32,774 nucleotides of DNA, taken from NCBI GenBank assembly GCA_037447655.1, contig JBBHKE010003265.1:64001-96774 (forward strand), given 5' to 3'. Position numbers and translations under genes: made by a program. The notes below the pieces were generated by a model that saw only the letters and a list, made by a program, of their open reading frames with translations, was not told where the DNA came from and made no database searches. Positions 1 to 9,268 of the stretch are shown one piece after another. This DNA comes from Zygnema cylindricum (taxonomy: Eukaryota; Streptophyta; Zygnematophyceae; Zygnematales; Zygnemataceae). Within the stretch, counting starts at the first letter, position 1. The number at the start of each line of letters is the position of its first letter.

Positions 1-169
1 GTACAAAAGGTCAACTTTGACCCTCCATAACTTACTGCTCAAGGGAGCAAATTCAGAGATTCTTTTTGCTATCAACTCAGGGGAGTCTTGCTTTTACAAG
101 GGTGAAGGTGGTTAGAATTATTGTCTGCCACGGTTGTAGTTGTTCTTGCTGAAACACAAAGGGGTCAGG
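1..169 (+). repeat. Copia LTR 3' fragment (E0), cut by E1
   Basis: This is the downstream part of a copia LTR of the E1/E2 group. It aligns with 5810-5978 with about 8 mismatches in 169 bases. It stops in mid-LTR exactly where a new LTR begins with TGTAG at 170, and the expected continuation (about 60 bases to the LTR end) is not found at the other side of E1. It contains the inverted GGTCAA/TTGACC pair seen in the sister LTRs. Confidence 0.85.
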
Positions 170-1223
170 TGTAGAAATTAATGGTTTTTAAAGTATTTTC
201 TAGGTCTGAATAGAAATAAGAAAGAAGCCAAGGTAGTCTACCTCTAACTTCTCTCTCCAACTCTCAAACTTGTCCAATCACTGAGAAATTGGAGAGGAAG
301 CTAGAGCCATGGCTACCTTGGCTATCCTGAGGTTTACAGAAAATATATATTAGTGATTTATTAAGTAAAAAGATATGCGGCGGCCACAGGATTTGAACCT
401 GGTACCTGCCGGACTGCAAGCTGCTGGTAGACGGTAACCTTAGCCGTTAAGACTTGAACTAGTGTTAAGTACTATATGGTTTGATAATTAATTAAACATT
501 AATACGTGGGATAAATCATTTAACTGTAATTGTTTACGGGATACATAGAACTGGTAGTCTAAAAGTACGGATTGCGGTACGGATAAGAAATCAATTCTGC
601 GCACTGATTTCGTAAGCGAAACAAATACCGCGCATGTATTTATTACAGCAACAGTCAAATGTGAATTTAATCGGACGGCCGAAATTAGCGCCGAGATCGC
701 GGAAGAAGAATTCGGCGGTTTGTGGTCATCGCCACATCGGATGACACGTGGCGAAATTACATTGGATCGTGGTATCTCCGGAGATTACGTCACCGAATCT
801 AGATATGACATGTGTCGACATTAACGCCATGTTGTACAATTTCCGTACGTAAAGTACATCGGCGGTTGTACTTTTGTGTACGGAACTGTAATCTGATTGG
901 CTCCGTACATCAGTAGATAGAGTATGTGAGAGAGATAGAACTTAGAAAAATTAGGAGATAGGATCCTCTCTCCAAAACAGCTTCTATACAAAAGGTCAAC
1001 TTTGACCCTCCATAACTTATTGCTCAAGGGAGCAAATTCAGAGAAAAAAAATCTTTTTGCTATCGACTCAAGGGAATCTTGCCTTCACAGGGGTGCACGT
1101 GGTCACAGATTTTGACTACCAGGGTGACACTTGTTCTTGCTCAAACACAAAGGGGTCAAGATTATCCTAGAGGCTTCTTGGAAACTGTCCACTCTGAGGA
1201 CTTATGGAGGTCTCAGAGTTTCA
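170..1223 (+). repeat. E1 5' LTR (1054 bp)
   Basis: It starts TGTAGAAATTAATGG and ends GAGTTTCA, giving TG...CA termini. Both ends are fixed because sister LTRs at 4986-6040, 8222-9268 and 13726-14772 share the same limits and similarity stops abruptly outside them. It holds an antisense tRNA-like block (377-455), a CACGTG G-box (745-750), GTAC repeats, inverted W-box-like hexamers (about 987-1000) and, at 1204, the gag ATG. Confidence 0.92.
377..455 (-). promoter_or_regulatory. Antisense tRNA-like block in E1 5' LTR
   Basis: Read on the minus strand, bases 399-389 give GGTTCAAATCC, a full match to the Pol III B-box consensus GGTTCRANTCC. About 45 bases upstream on that strand lies an A-box-like stretch, TTAACGGCTAAGG. 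The 3' side ends in GGCCGCC, like an acceptor strand. The 5' acceptor half is missing, so this is a tRNA-derived or SINE-like relic rather than a tRNA gene. Confidence 0.55.
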
Positions 1224-2640
1224 GGTTATGGGCCCACCCTCTAGGGTACCAATCTTTAATGAAACTGGATTCATATACTGGGAAAGTATGATGATAGGAG
1301 CTTTATGCGAAAAAAGGTTTTGGGGGATAGTGAGTGGACAGTTGGGGCGTCCATCAAGTCTTGGAATTCCTCTAGGGTTTGGAGGAAGCAGATTCACCAG
1401 GAAAGAGGATCCACCTTCAACGGAGGAAACAAAAGAAGGAGAGGTGGTGGACAAAGGAAAGGAGAAGGAGACGACCACACCAATAGCAACTGGTTCGGCA
1501 TTCATGTCACCTATTCCAAGGAACGAGGAGAATGATCCTGAAACCTGGGACTTCAACAATATGGAGGCAAAACACTTCATCCTACGCCATCTCACTCAAG
1601 GACTTGCATGTCCTCATTTGCAGGTAGAAAGGGCATCCGATCTTTGGATGGCTCTCATAGAGATGTACCGAAGTGGTACGATTCAGCAACAACAGTTGGC
1701 TGATCAGAAAGTTAAGGAGTATGTATACAAAGGGGGAAATATGTTGGATTTTTGCAATGAGCTTGCTACACTCTTCATGGAGCTAGAGAGTGCGGGAAAA
1801 GATTTTAGTGAAAAATAAAAAGTTAACTCTTTACTGATGAAGTTACCCGATGAGTTCGAGAACATAGTCAACCGTGTGCAGGACTTGCCGGACTCAAGGT
1901 GGATATGGAACTTAGTGGTAGGGATGATTCTCGTTCGAGAGAATACGATTGAGATCCGAAGGGGAGGAAAGAGTGGCCAAGCCTTGGCAACAGCGACCGA
2001 TTGGAGGAATAAGGATTCCAGGAAATCGGTCGGAAACTATCGGGGTAGGGAGTAGAAAAAACAGGCCGACGAGTTCGAACCAAGGGCTCCCAAAGGTTTA
2101 TGTCATTTTTGTAAGAAACCGGGGCACTATATAGCAGAGTCCACTAAGCTAACCGAGTTTTGGTTAAAGGAGGGGTAGACCGGTGGTACCACGAGAGGAA
2201 AGAAAAAGGCCCTTGTCACACAGGTACTTGAGGCGGAATCCAAGGACGAGGACGATGAGCTTCTTTTGGATGAGGAGTTGGAGGCGAAAAATGAGGTCCA
2301 AATTCCACGAAGGCAAAAATGTGCTTACGGTGGATTGAAAGGTGAAGCAAGCTGGATTATAGATTCAGGTGCCTCCATGCACATGTGTAACGATTGGCAC
2401 CTGTTCATTAAGATATAAAGATTCCCACCGTAGAGATAGAGTACGGGGATGGGAGGATAGTCACCACTACTCTTGTAGGATCGGTAGATCTGAAAGTGTT
2501 ACTAGAAGGAAAGACATCCATATTAACATTCTCTGATGTATTGTTTAATCCGGGAACCTTATCTCTACATCAGTATTAGATGATAAGGGTTTTTTCACTA
2601 GCACTAGGGAAAGAGTCTTTACTGCTAGTTTTGAGGAGGA
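1204..2640 (+). pseudogene. E1 gag-protease pseudogene
   Basis: The frame opens at ATG 1204, 20 bases before the LTR end, and crosses the LTR/PBS junction. The Gag region contains the copia Gag segment with residues such as LWMALIEMY. A zinc knuckle at 2101-2142 follows the CX2CX4HX4C pattern, but its last Cys is Ser (tcc, where E2 has tgc). The aspartic protease motif DSGAS follows at 2362. Lesions visible against E2 include TAA at 1816-1818 (from GAA), TAG at 2053-2055 (from CAG) and a frameshift soon after the protease motif. Gag would form the particle and protease would process the polyprotein; neither is intact. Confidence 0.88.
1224..1238 (+). other. E1 primer-binding site, half-tRNA-iMet type
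   Basis: GGTTATGGGCCCACC directly follows the LTR terminal CA. It is the exact reverse complement of GGTGGGCCCATAACC in the anticodon arm of plant initiator tRNA-Met, as I recall that tRNA. This matches the internal priming of Drosophila copia rather than the usual 3'-CCA priming (TGGTATCAGAGC) of most plant copia elements. The same bases encode the Gag residues VMGP. Confidence 0.8.
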
Positions 2641-2674
2641 TGTCTATTTCATTGCTGAGAAAGGTAGCCATGGG

Positions 2675-3546
2675 ATGTTTAGGCTGATTTTGAGTAATGA
2701 AACGAAGAAACTTTATTATGCTGGTGTTCATGATATTATGATGTGGCATAAGAGGCTTGGGCATGTGAATCTAGGTAAGTTAAGAGAGATGAAAAAGATG
2801 GGAGTGGTGGAAGGGATTCAGTTCAGTGAGAGTGATGATATAAGTGATTGTAGTGGATTTGCTCAAGGTAAAGCACACAGATTACCATTTCCTAAAACAG
2901 CCGCCTATAAGGGAGAAAAAATTCTAGATCTAGTACACACAGATAATTGGGGACCGGCTAAAGTGCCCTCACCCGGGGGGAAGAGATTTATGATGTCTTT
3001 CAAAAAATTCTAGATCTAGTACACACAGATAATTGGGGACCGGCTAAAGTGCCCTCACCGGGGGGGAAGAGATTTATGATGACTATCACTGATGATTGGT
3101 CTCGGTATTCCCGGGTGTATTTTTTGAAAAACAAGTTAGAAGCTCAGGATTGTTTTAGACAATATAAAGCATGGAGCAAAAAACTCCATGAAACTCCAAT
3201 CAAGAGAGTAAGGAGTGACAATGGTGGAGAGTATACTTCTAACCAGTTTGAGGATTTTTTGAGGGAAGATGGGGTCCAACACCAAAAGACAGTTCCAAAA
3301 AATTCGGAACAGAATGGGGTAGCTGCAAGGTCAAATAGAATACTAGATAATGGTAGTGCTAGAAGTATGTTGTCAGATAAAAAGATAGGAAAAAGGTTTT
3401 GGGCAGAAGCAATGAACTGTGCTAATTACCTCAAAAATAGAGTTCTTACTTCAGCTATAAAAGATCAAACACCTTATGAGAGATGGACAGGCGGGAAACC
3501 AGACATATCTCACTTAAAGGTTTGGGCAGTCAAGTATTCAGTCTAG
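2675..3546 (+). pseudogene. E1 integrase pseudogene with 86-bp duplication
   Basis: The GAG-pre-integrase zinc domain is seen as WHKRLGHVN with a later CSGF where a CxxC ligand pair is expected, so one cysteine is lost. The 86-bp unit starting at 2921 is repeated from 3007, shifting the frame and ending the first part at 3013. The catalytic core resumes with DDWSRYSRV and RSDNGGEY. The catalytic Glu is Ala (GVAARSN, where E2 has GVAERSN). The frame ends at 3546 and the integrase C-terminus is deleted. It cannot encode a working integrase. Confidence 0.9.
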
Positions 3547-3586
3547 ATACAGATTGGTCTAATTGGAAGCTAGATCCTACAAAGCC

Positions 3587-4972
3587 CGATTAGTGGCAAA
3601 GGGATTTACACAAAAGGAAGGAATTGACTACGAGGAAACCTTTGCTCCGGTGGTCAGATTTCCCTCCTTCCGCATACTTCTCAGCCTGGCAGCAGCGGAA
3701 TACATGGAAGTGCACTAGATGGACATCAAGACATCCTTTTTGCATGGAGAATTGGAAGAGGAGATCTTCATGCGACAACCCGAAGGGTTTGTGGAGGAAG
3801 GAGAGGAGAGTAACGTATGTTGGCTGATTAAATCTCTTTATGGTTTGAAACAGGCGCCTCAACAATGGAATAAAAAGCTTAATGAGTTTCTTACCGATCT
3901 AGGATATATCCAGATCAGCTCAGATCACTCAATCTACGTCTTCGAAGATGAGGAAGGTTTTATGTTTATTGCAATTTATGTTGATGATTTGCTTGTTTTA
4001 AGTAAATCAATGAAAAAAATTAATAAACTGAAAACCGATCTTAAAGGGAGATTTGAAATGAAGGATATGGGGGAAGCAAAATATATTTTGGGAATTCAAG
4101 TAGAGAGAGACCGAAAAAGGAAAATTATAAGACTGACTCAAAAAGAAGCAATAGGGAACATGCTTGAAAAATTTCAAATGAATAAAGCTAATAGTTGTAC
4201 AAATCCAATGGAGTTGAAGAAGGGAAGTGAGGGGAGTGAGGAAGAAGGAGTCATAGTCTTAGACAAGGAATTATCTCCTGAAGAACAGAAGTTCATGCAG
4301 ACTATTCCTTATAGGCAAGTAGTGGGAAGTCTAATCCATTTTATGAATTGTATACGGTCGGATTTAGCTGCAGCTGTAGGAGTGCTGAGTAGAAGTCTAA
4401 ATGCTCTCACTAAGAGGGATTGGGAGGCGGCTGAGAGAGTCCTTAGATATTTGATAGGAACTACGGATCTATGGTTGCATTTGGGTGGGGAGAATACTGA
4501 CATCACTACTTGGAGTGATGCCAGTTATGGTGTTGCTCCGATGAGGAGATGCACTTCTGGATATGTATTATATGTGGGTGATGGGGCTTGCTGTTGGAGT
4601 AGCAAACAACAAACAGTTATTGCTCAGTCCACCATGGAGGCTGAGTATATAGCCTCTTGCTCTGCTGTAAAAGAATTGATGTGGGTCAAGTCTTTGCTTG
4701 GTGAGCTTGGTTACCTTAAGAGTGGTGTGCATAATTTTTTTTGTGATAATCAGGCAACAATCGCTATTTGTGCCAATCCTAAACATCATTTTAAAGCCAA
4801 ACACATGGACATTAGACCCAGCTTTGTTAGAGAGAAAGTAGAAAACAAAATAATCAGTTTAGAGTACCGACCAGTTAGTGAGATGGTAGCAGATATGATG
4901 ACCAAACGTGTGCCTTCCCCTAAGCTAATTTTCTGCGGGGAGAAGTGTGGTCTGAAATTAGAGATTGACTAG
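3587..4972 (+). pseudogene. E1 reverse transcriptase-RNase H remnant
   Basis: A 417-codon open stretch (3719-4972) encodes copia RT from MDIKTSFLHGELEEEIFM through SLYGLKQAP, with the catalytic YVDD box at residues 87-90, and RNase H with TTWSDASYG, TMEAEYIA and FCDNQA. The RT N-terminus is missing because sequence equal to about 11634-12300 of E2 is deleted; the joint near 3580 has CTA microhomology. A stop (TAG at 3717-3719) lies just before the MDIK segment, where E2 has CAG. It ends 13 bases before the 3' LTR, at the polypurine tract. Confidence 0.9.
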
Positions 4973-4985
4973 AAAATAAGGGGAG
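4973..4985 (+). other. E1 polypurine tract
   Basis: AAAATAAGGGGAG directly precedes the 3' LTR TG. It is identical in sequence and position to the tract of E2 (13713-13725). It would prime plus-strand DNA synthesis. Confidence 0.85.
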
Positions 4986-6040
4986 TGTAGAAATTAATGG
5001 TCCGTTTAAAGTATTTTCTAGGACTAAATAGAAATATAGAAAGAAGCCGAGGTAGTCTACCTCTAACTTCTCTCTCCAACTCTCAAACTTGTCGCAGTCA
5101 CTGAGAAATTGGAGAGGAAGCTAGAGTCATGGCTACCTAGGCTATCCAGAGGTTTACGGGAAATATATATTAAATAGGGGTTTATTTACTAAAAAGATAT
5201 GTGCCGGCCGCAGGATTTGAACTTGGTACCTGTCGGACGGCAAGCAACTGGCAAACGGTAACCTTAGCCGTTAAGTCTTTAAGTAGTGTTAAGTACTATA
5301 TGGTTTGATATTTAATTAAACATTAATACGTAGGATAAATCATTTAACTGTAATTGTTACGAGATACATAGATCCAGTAATGTAAAAGTACGAATTACGG
5401 TACGGATAAGAAACCAATACCGCGCAGTTATTTCTTTAGTGAAATGAATACCGCGCATGTATTTATTACGGCTACGATTAAATGTGAATTTAATCGGACG
5501 GCCGGAATTTACGCCGAGATGGCAGAAGAGGATTTCGGTGGTTTTTAATCATCGCCACATCGGATGACACGTTGCGGAATGACATTGGATCGCGGCATCT
5601 CCGAGGATTAAGGGAGTGAATCCGGATATACCACGTGTCGACATTTAAGCCATGTCGTACAGTGTCCGTACAGAAAGTACACCGGCAGCTGTACTTTTAT
5701 GTACGGAAGTGTAATCTGATTGGTTCAGTACATCAATAGATAGAGTTTGTGAGAGAGATAGGACTTAGAAAAATTAGGAGATAGGATCCCATCTCCCAGA
5801 GAGCTTCTGTACAAAAGGTCAACTTTGACCCTCCATAACTTACTGCTCAGGGGAGCAAATTCAGAGATTCTTTTTGCTATCGACTCAAGGGAGTCTTGCC
5901 TTTACAAGGGTGAAGGTGGTTAGAGTTATTGTCTGCCACGGTTGCAGTGGTTCTTGCTGAGACACAAAGGGGTCAGGGTCATCCTAGAGGCTTCTTGGAA
6001 GCAGTCCACTCTGAGGACTTATGGAGGTCTCAGAGTTTCA
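4986..6040 (+). repeat. E1 3' LTR (1055 bp)
   Basis: It has TGTAG...TTTCA termini. It differs at many positions from the 5' LTR of the same element. In its last 230 bases it is much closer to the E0 fragment at 1-169 (for example GGTGAAGGTGGTTAGAG instead of GGTGCACGTGGTCACAG). It is followed directly by the interior of E3 at 6041, with no target duplication. Confidence 0.9.
5203..5278 (-). promoter_or_regulatory. Antisense tRNA-like block in E1 3' LTR
   Basis: It occupies the same LTR position as the block at 377-455. The minus-strand B-box is AGTTCAAATCC (one mismatch to consensus), with an A-box-like TTAACGGCTAAGG upstream. Confidence 0.5.
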
Positions 6041-7603
6041 CATATATGATGAGATGGCCTCTATCATGGAAGCGAATACTTAGGAACTAGCCGATTGTCC
6101 TCCAGACATAAAACCTATTGGGTGTAAATGGGTATTTAAACTAAAACTGAACCCAGATAATACCATTGAGAGATATAAAGCTCGATTGGTAGCGAAAGGA
6201 TTCACCCAAAAGGAGGGGATTGACTATGAGGAGACCTTTGCTCCAGTTGTTCGGTTCCCATCAGTAAGGATTCTCCTCAGTCTGGCAGCAGCGGAAGATG
6301 TGGAAATACACCAAATGGACATTAACTTTGCTTTTCTTAATGGTGAGTTAAAGGAAGAAATTTTCATGAGGCAACCCGAGGGGTTCGTGGAAGAAGGAGA
6401 AAAGAGCAAAGTCTGCAGGCTCGTAAAGTCCTTATATGGACTGAAGCAGGCTCCCGACAATGGAATAAGAAACTAGATGAGTTTCTCAATGGTCTGGGAT
6501 ATATCGAGATCAGCTTTGACCATTCTATCTATATGTTTGAAGATGAGAACAATGTCATTTTTATTGCAATTTTTGTGGATAATCTGCTTGTGTTGAGTAA
6601 ATCTTTGGAAAAAATCAATAAGTTAAAGAAAGATCTTACAAGCAGATTTGATATGAAGGATTTAGGGGAGACAAGATATATTTTGGGGATTCAAATAGAG
6701 AGAGATAGGGGGAAAAAGATTATCAAAATTACTGAGAAAGAAGCAAAACGTAACATGCTTGAGAAATTCCAGAAGGAAAATACAAATAGTTGTACCACTC
6801 CTATGGAATTGAAAAAAGTAAGTGATGGGAGTGTAGAAGGAGGAGTAATGATCCTAGATTATCAGATGAGTCCAGAGGAGAAAGAGTTTATGAAATCTAT
6901 CCCTTATAGACAGGTCGTAGGAAGTTTAATCTATTTCATGAACTGTACCAGGCCGGACATAGCGGCAGCAATTGGAGTGCTCAGTAGGAGTCTTAATGAT
7001 CCTCGGAAGAGAGACTGGGAGGCAGCCAAGAGAGTCATGAGATATCTGGTGGGACCTAGAGAGTTATGGTTGCATTTGGTGGGAACTAGAGAGTTATGGT
7101 TGCATTTGGGAGGGGATCACACTGACATCACTACTTGGAGTGGTGCTAGTTATGGGGACGCACCTATGAGAAGATGCACTTCTGGGTATGTGTTGTATGT
7201 TGGGGAAGGTGCTTGCTGTTGGAGCAGTAACCAACAAAAGGTGGTTGCTTAGTCTACTATAGAGGCTAAGTATATGGCGTCTTGTTCTGATGTAAAAGAA
7301 CTAATGTGGGTGAAATCATTGTTGCAAGAATTGTCATATATGAAGGAGGGAGTGCATAAAGTTTTTTGTGATAATCAAGTTGCAAATGCAATTGCAGCCA
7401 ATCAAAAACACCATTTCAAAGCAAAACATATGTACATAAGATTAAGCTTCGTGAGAGAAAAAGTTGAAAATAAAATTTTAAATCTACTGTATAGACCTGA
7501 TGAAGAAATGGTGGCAGACATGATGACCAAACCAATGCCCTCTCCTAAATTAGAAAATTGTCGGGATAAATGCGGGTCGAAAGAAAACTTAAAATTAGAC
7601 TGA
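6041..7603 (+). pseudogene. E3 reverse transcriptase-RNase H pseudogene
   Basis: Copia RT is recognisable from [11 protein letters not shown] through [29 protein letters not shown] and SRSLND to RNase H TTWSGASYG and FCDNQV. A one-base loss near 6457 breaks the frame after KQAP. The catalytic box reads FVDN instead of YVDD. A 30-bp in-frame duplication repeats the RELWLHL segment around 7050-7110. CAG to TAG at 7250-7252 stops RNase H, and DAS in its first catalytic region reads GAS. Several inactivating changes show it is long dead. Confidence 0.88.
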
Positions 7604-7811
7604 GTGTTGAAATAAATAGCTTTTTTGTTATTTTTTAGGTCTTAATATATTAGCGGAAAAAGGAACATGCAGGCAGCTTGTCTTCATCTCTTCTCTCTTA
7701 CCCCCATACTTGTTGTAGTCACTGAAGGAGAGAGAGAGAGTGATGGAGCCATGGCTACCCCAGCTCCATAGATAGGGTTATAGAGTGAACTTAAGTCACT
7801 CTCTACAAAAA

Positions 7812-7890
7812 TGTTGAGTCCAGCATGACTCGAACCACCGACCGGTAGAGCGTGGCGTAGCCGTCCGCTCTAACCAATCTGTCATAGATG
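7812..7890 (-). promoter_or_regulatory. Antisense tRNA-like block in E3 LTR
   Basis: On the minus strand it reads GATTGGTTAGAGCGGACGG (D-arm/A-box-like), then GGCTACG, then GGTTCGAGTC, which matches the B-box at 10 of 11 positions (7836-7826). The order resembles tRNA-Arg(ACG), but the acceptor stem and D-stem do not close. It sits where the E1/E2 LTRs carry their own, different tRNA-like block. Confidence 0.55.
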
Positions 7891-8216
7891 TTCGCTAGAG
7901 AATATAGGGTGTGACTTATATTTAAAGTATGTTACGTCCCGTAATCCGATAAACGGAAATGAAAATGTAACATCATAGAATAGGATAAATTTACCGCCGA
8001 CTGGATTCCGCACGAAACAAATGAATCTGACATTTGTTTCGACAGGCGACATTTAATGTCGGTTCTTATCCAACGGCATACGTCTTCGCCGAGATTCCCA
8101 AATGGTCACTTTGGCGTTTTGTGACGTGGCATGACCTGGAGGCACGTGGAGAGATGACATTCGGTCATGTGATTTCCGAGGAACGTACGGAGAGTGAAAA
8201 ACGGACACGCGTCCAC

Positions 8217-8221
8217 TTAAT
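8217..8221 (+). repeat. Target-site duplication of E2 (left)
   Basis: TTAAT immediately before the E2 5' LTR is repeated exactly at 14773-14777, and E3 LTR homology continues beyond. Confidence 0.95.
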
Positions 8222-9268
8222 TGTAGAAACTAATGGTTTTAAAGTATTTTCTAGGTCTGAATAGAAATAAAGAAGCCGAGGCAGTCTACCTCTAACTTCT
8301 CTCTCCAACTCTCAAACTTGTCGCAGTCACTGAGAAATTGGAGAGGAAGCTAGAGCCATGGCTACCTAGGCTATCCTGAGGTTTACGGGAAATATATACT
8401 AGTTAAGGGATTATTTAATAAAAGGTATATGCCGGCCACAGGATTTGATCCTGGCACCTGCCGGCCGACAACCAAGAATAGCCGGTAGCCTTAGCCGTTA
8501 AGTCTAGCAGTAGTGTTACGTATTATATAGTACGATAGTTACTTAAACATTAATACGTAGGTTAAATCATTTAACTGTAACTGTATACAATATTCATAGA
8601 TCCGGTAATGTCTAAGTACGGAATACGGTACATGCACGAAATCAATACCGCGCATTTATTTCGTAAGTTAAACGAATACCGCGTATGTATTTATTACGGC
8701 TACGATTAAATTAGATTCTAATCGGACGGCCGAAATTAGCGCCGAGATCGCGGAAGAAGATTTCAGCGGTTTGTGGCCATCGCCACATCGGATGACGCGT
8801 GGCGAAATTACATTGGATCGTGAAATCTCCGGAGATTATGGCACCGAATCCGGATATGACATGTGTCGACATTTAGGCCATGTCGTACAATGTTCGTACA
8901 TAAAGTACACCGGCAGCTGTACTTTTGCGTACGGAACTGTAGTTTTATTGGTTCCGTACATCAGTAGATAGAGTCTGTGAGAGAGATAGGACTTAGAAAA
9001 ATTAGGATATAGGACCCTCTCTCCCAGAGAGCTTCTGTACAAAAGGTCAACTTTGACCCTCCATAACTTACAGCTCAGGGGAGCAAATTCAGAGATTTTT
9101 TTTGCTATCGACTCAGGGGATTCTTGCGTTCACAGGGGTGCAGGTGGTCAGAGTTTTTGTTTGCCAGGGTGGTAGTTATTTTTGCTGAAACACAAAGGGG
9201 TGAGGATTATCCTAGAGGCTTTTTGGAAGCTGTCCACTCTGAGGACTTATGAAGGTCTCAGAGTTTCA
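8222..9268 (+). repeat. E2 5' LTR (1047 bp)
   Basis: It runs TGTAGAAACTAATGG...GAGTTTCA and is the same length as the 3' LTR. It contains six GTAC tetramers at 8885-8959, GTTCCGTAC pairing with an upstream GTACGGAAC as a potential hairpin, the inverted GGTCAA/TTGACC pair (9045-9058) and the gag ATG at 9249. Confidence 0.95.
8431..8505 (-). promoter_or_regulatory. Antisense tRNA-like block in E2 5' LTR
   Basis: The minus-strand B-box is GGATCAAATCC (one mismatch, 8451-8441), with an A-box-like TTAACGGCTAAGG upstream. CCGGC and GTCGG can pair as an anticodon-stem-like hairpin, and the 3' end GGCCGGC is acceptor-like. Confidence 0.5.

Larger units (their letters stand above)
170..6040 (+). mobile_element. 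Ty1/copia retrotransposon E1 (defective)
   Basis: The layout is 5' LTR (170-1223), PBS, gag, protease, integrase, RT-RNase H (the copia order), polypurine tract (4973-4985) and 3' LTR (4986-6040). Coding regions carry stops, frameshifts, an 86-bp tandem duplication and a roughly 0.67-kb deletion between integrase and RT. The flanking pentamers (TCAGG at 165-169, CATAT at 6041-6045) do not match. The 3' LTR resembles the fragment at 1-169 more than its own 5' LTR, so the unit is probably a product of recombination between elements rather than one clean insertion. Confidence 0.9.
7605..8221 (+). repeat. E3 3' LTR, left part
   Basis: It begins TGTTGAAATAAATAG right after the RNase H end and runs to the E2 insertion point. 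It is homologous to the E1/E2 LTR in layout: a CTTGTTGTAGTCACTGA block, a GGAGCCATGGCTACC block, a tRNA-like block and G-box-like ACGTGG motifs. It is joined to 14778-15171 when E2 and one TTAAT copy are removed. Confidence 0.88.

Noticed and set aside
377-455. Functional tRNA gene in the LTR
   Set aside because: The B-box is good, but the acceptor stem cannot close and the anticodon arm is irregular; kept only as a tRNA-like block.
1221-1595. 124-codon minus-strand frame, with a counterpart at 9266-9640
   Set aside because: It mirrors the gag gene on the other strand; conserved only because gag is.
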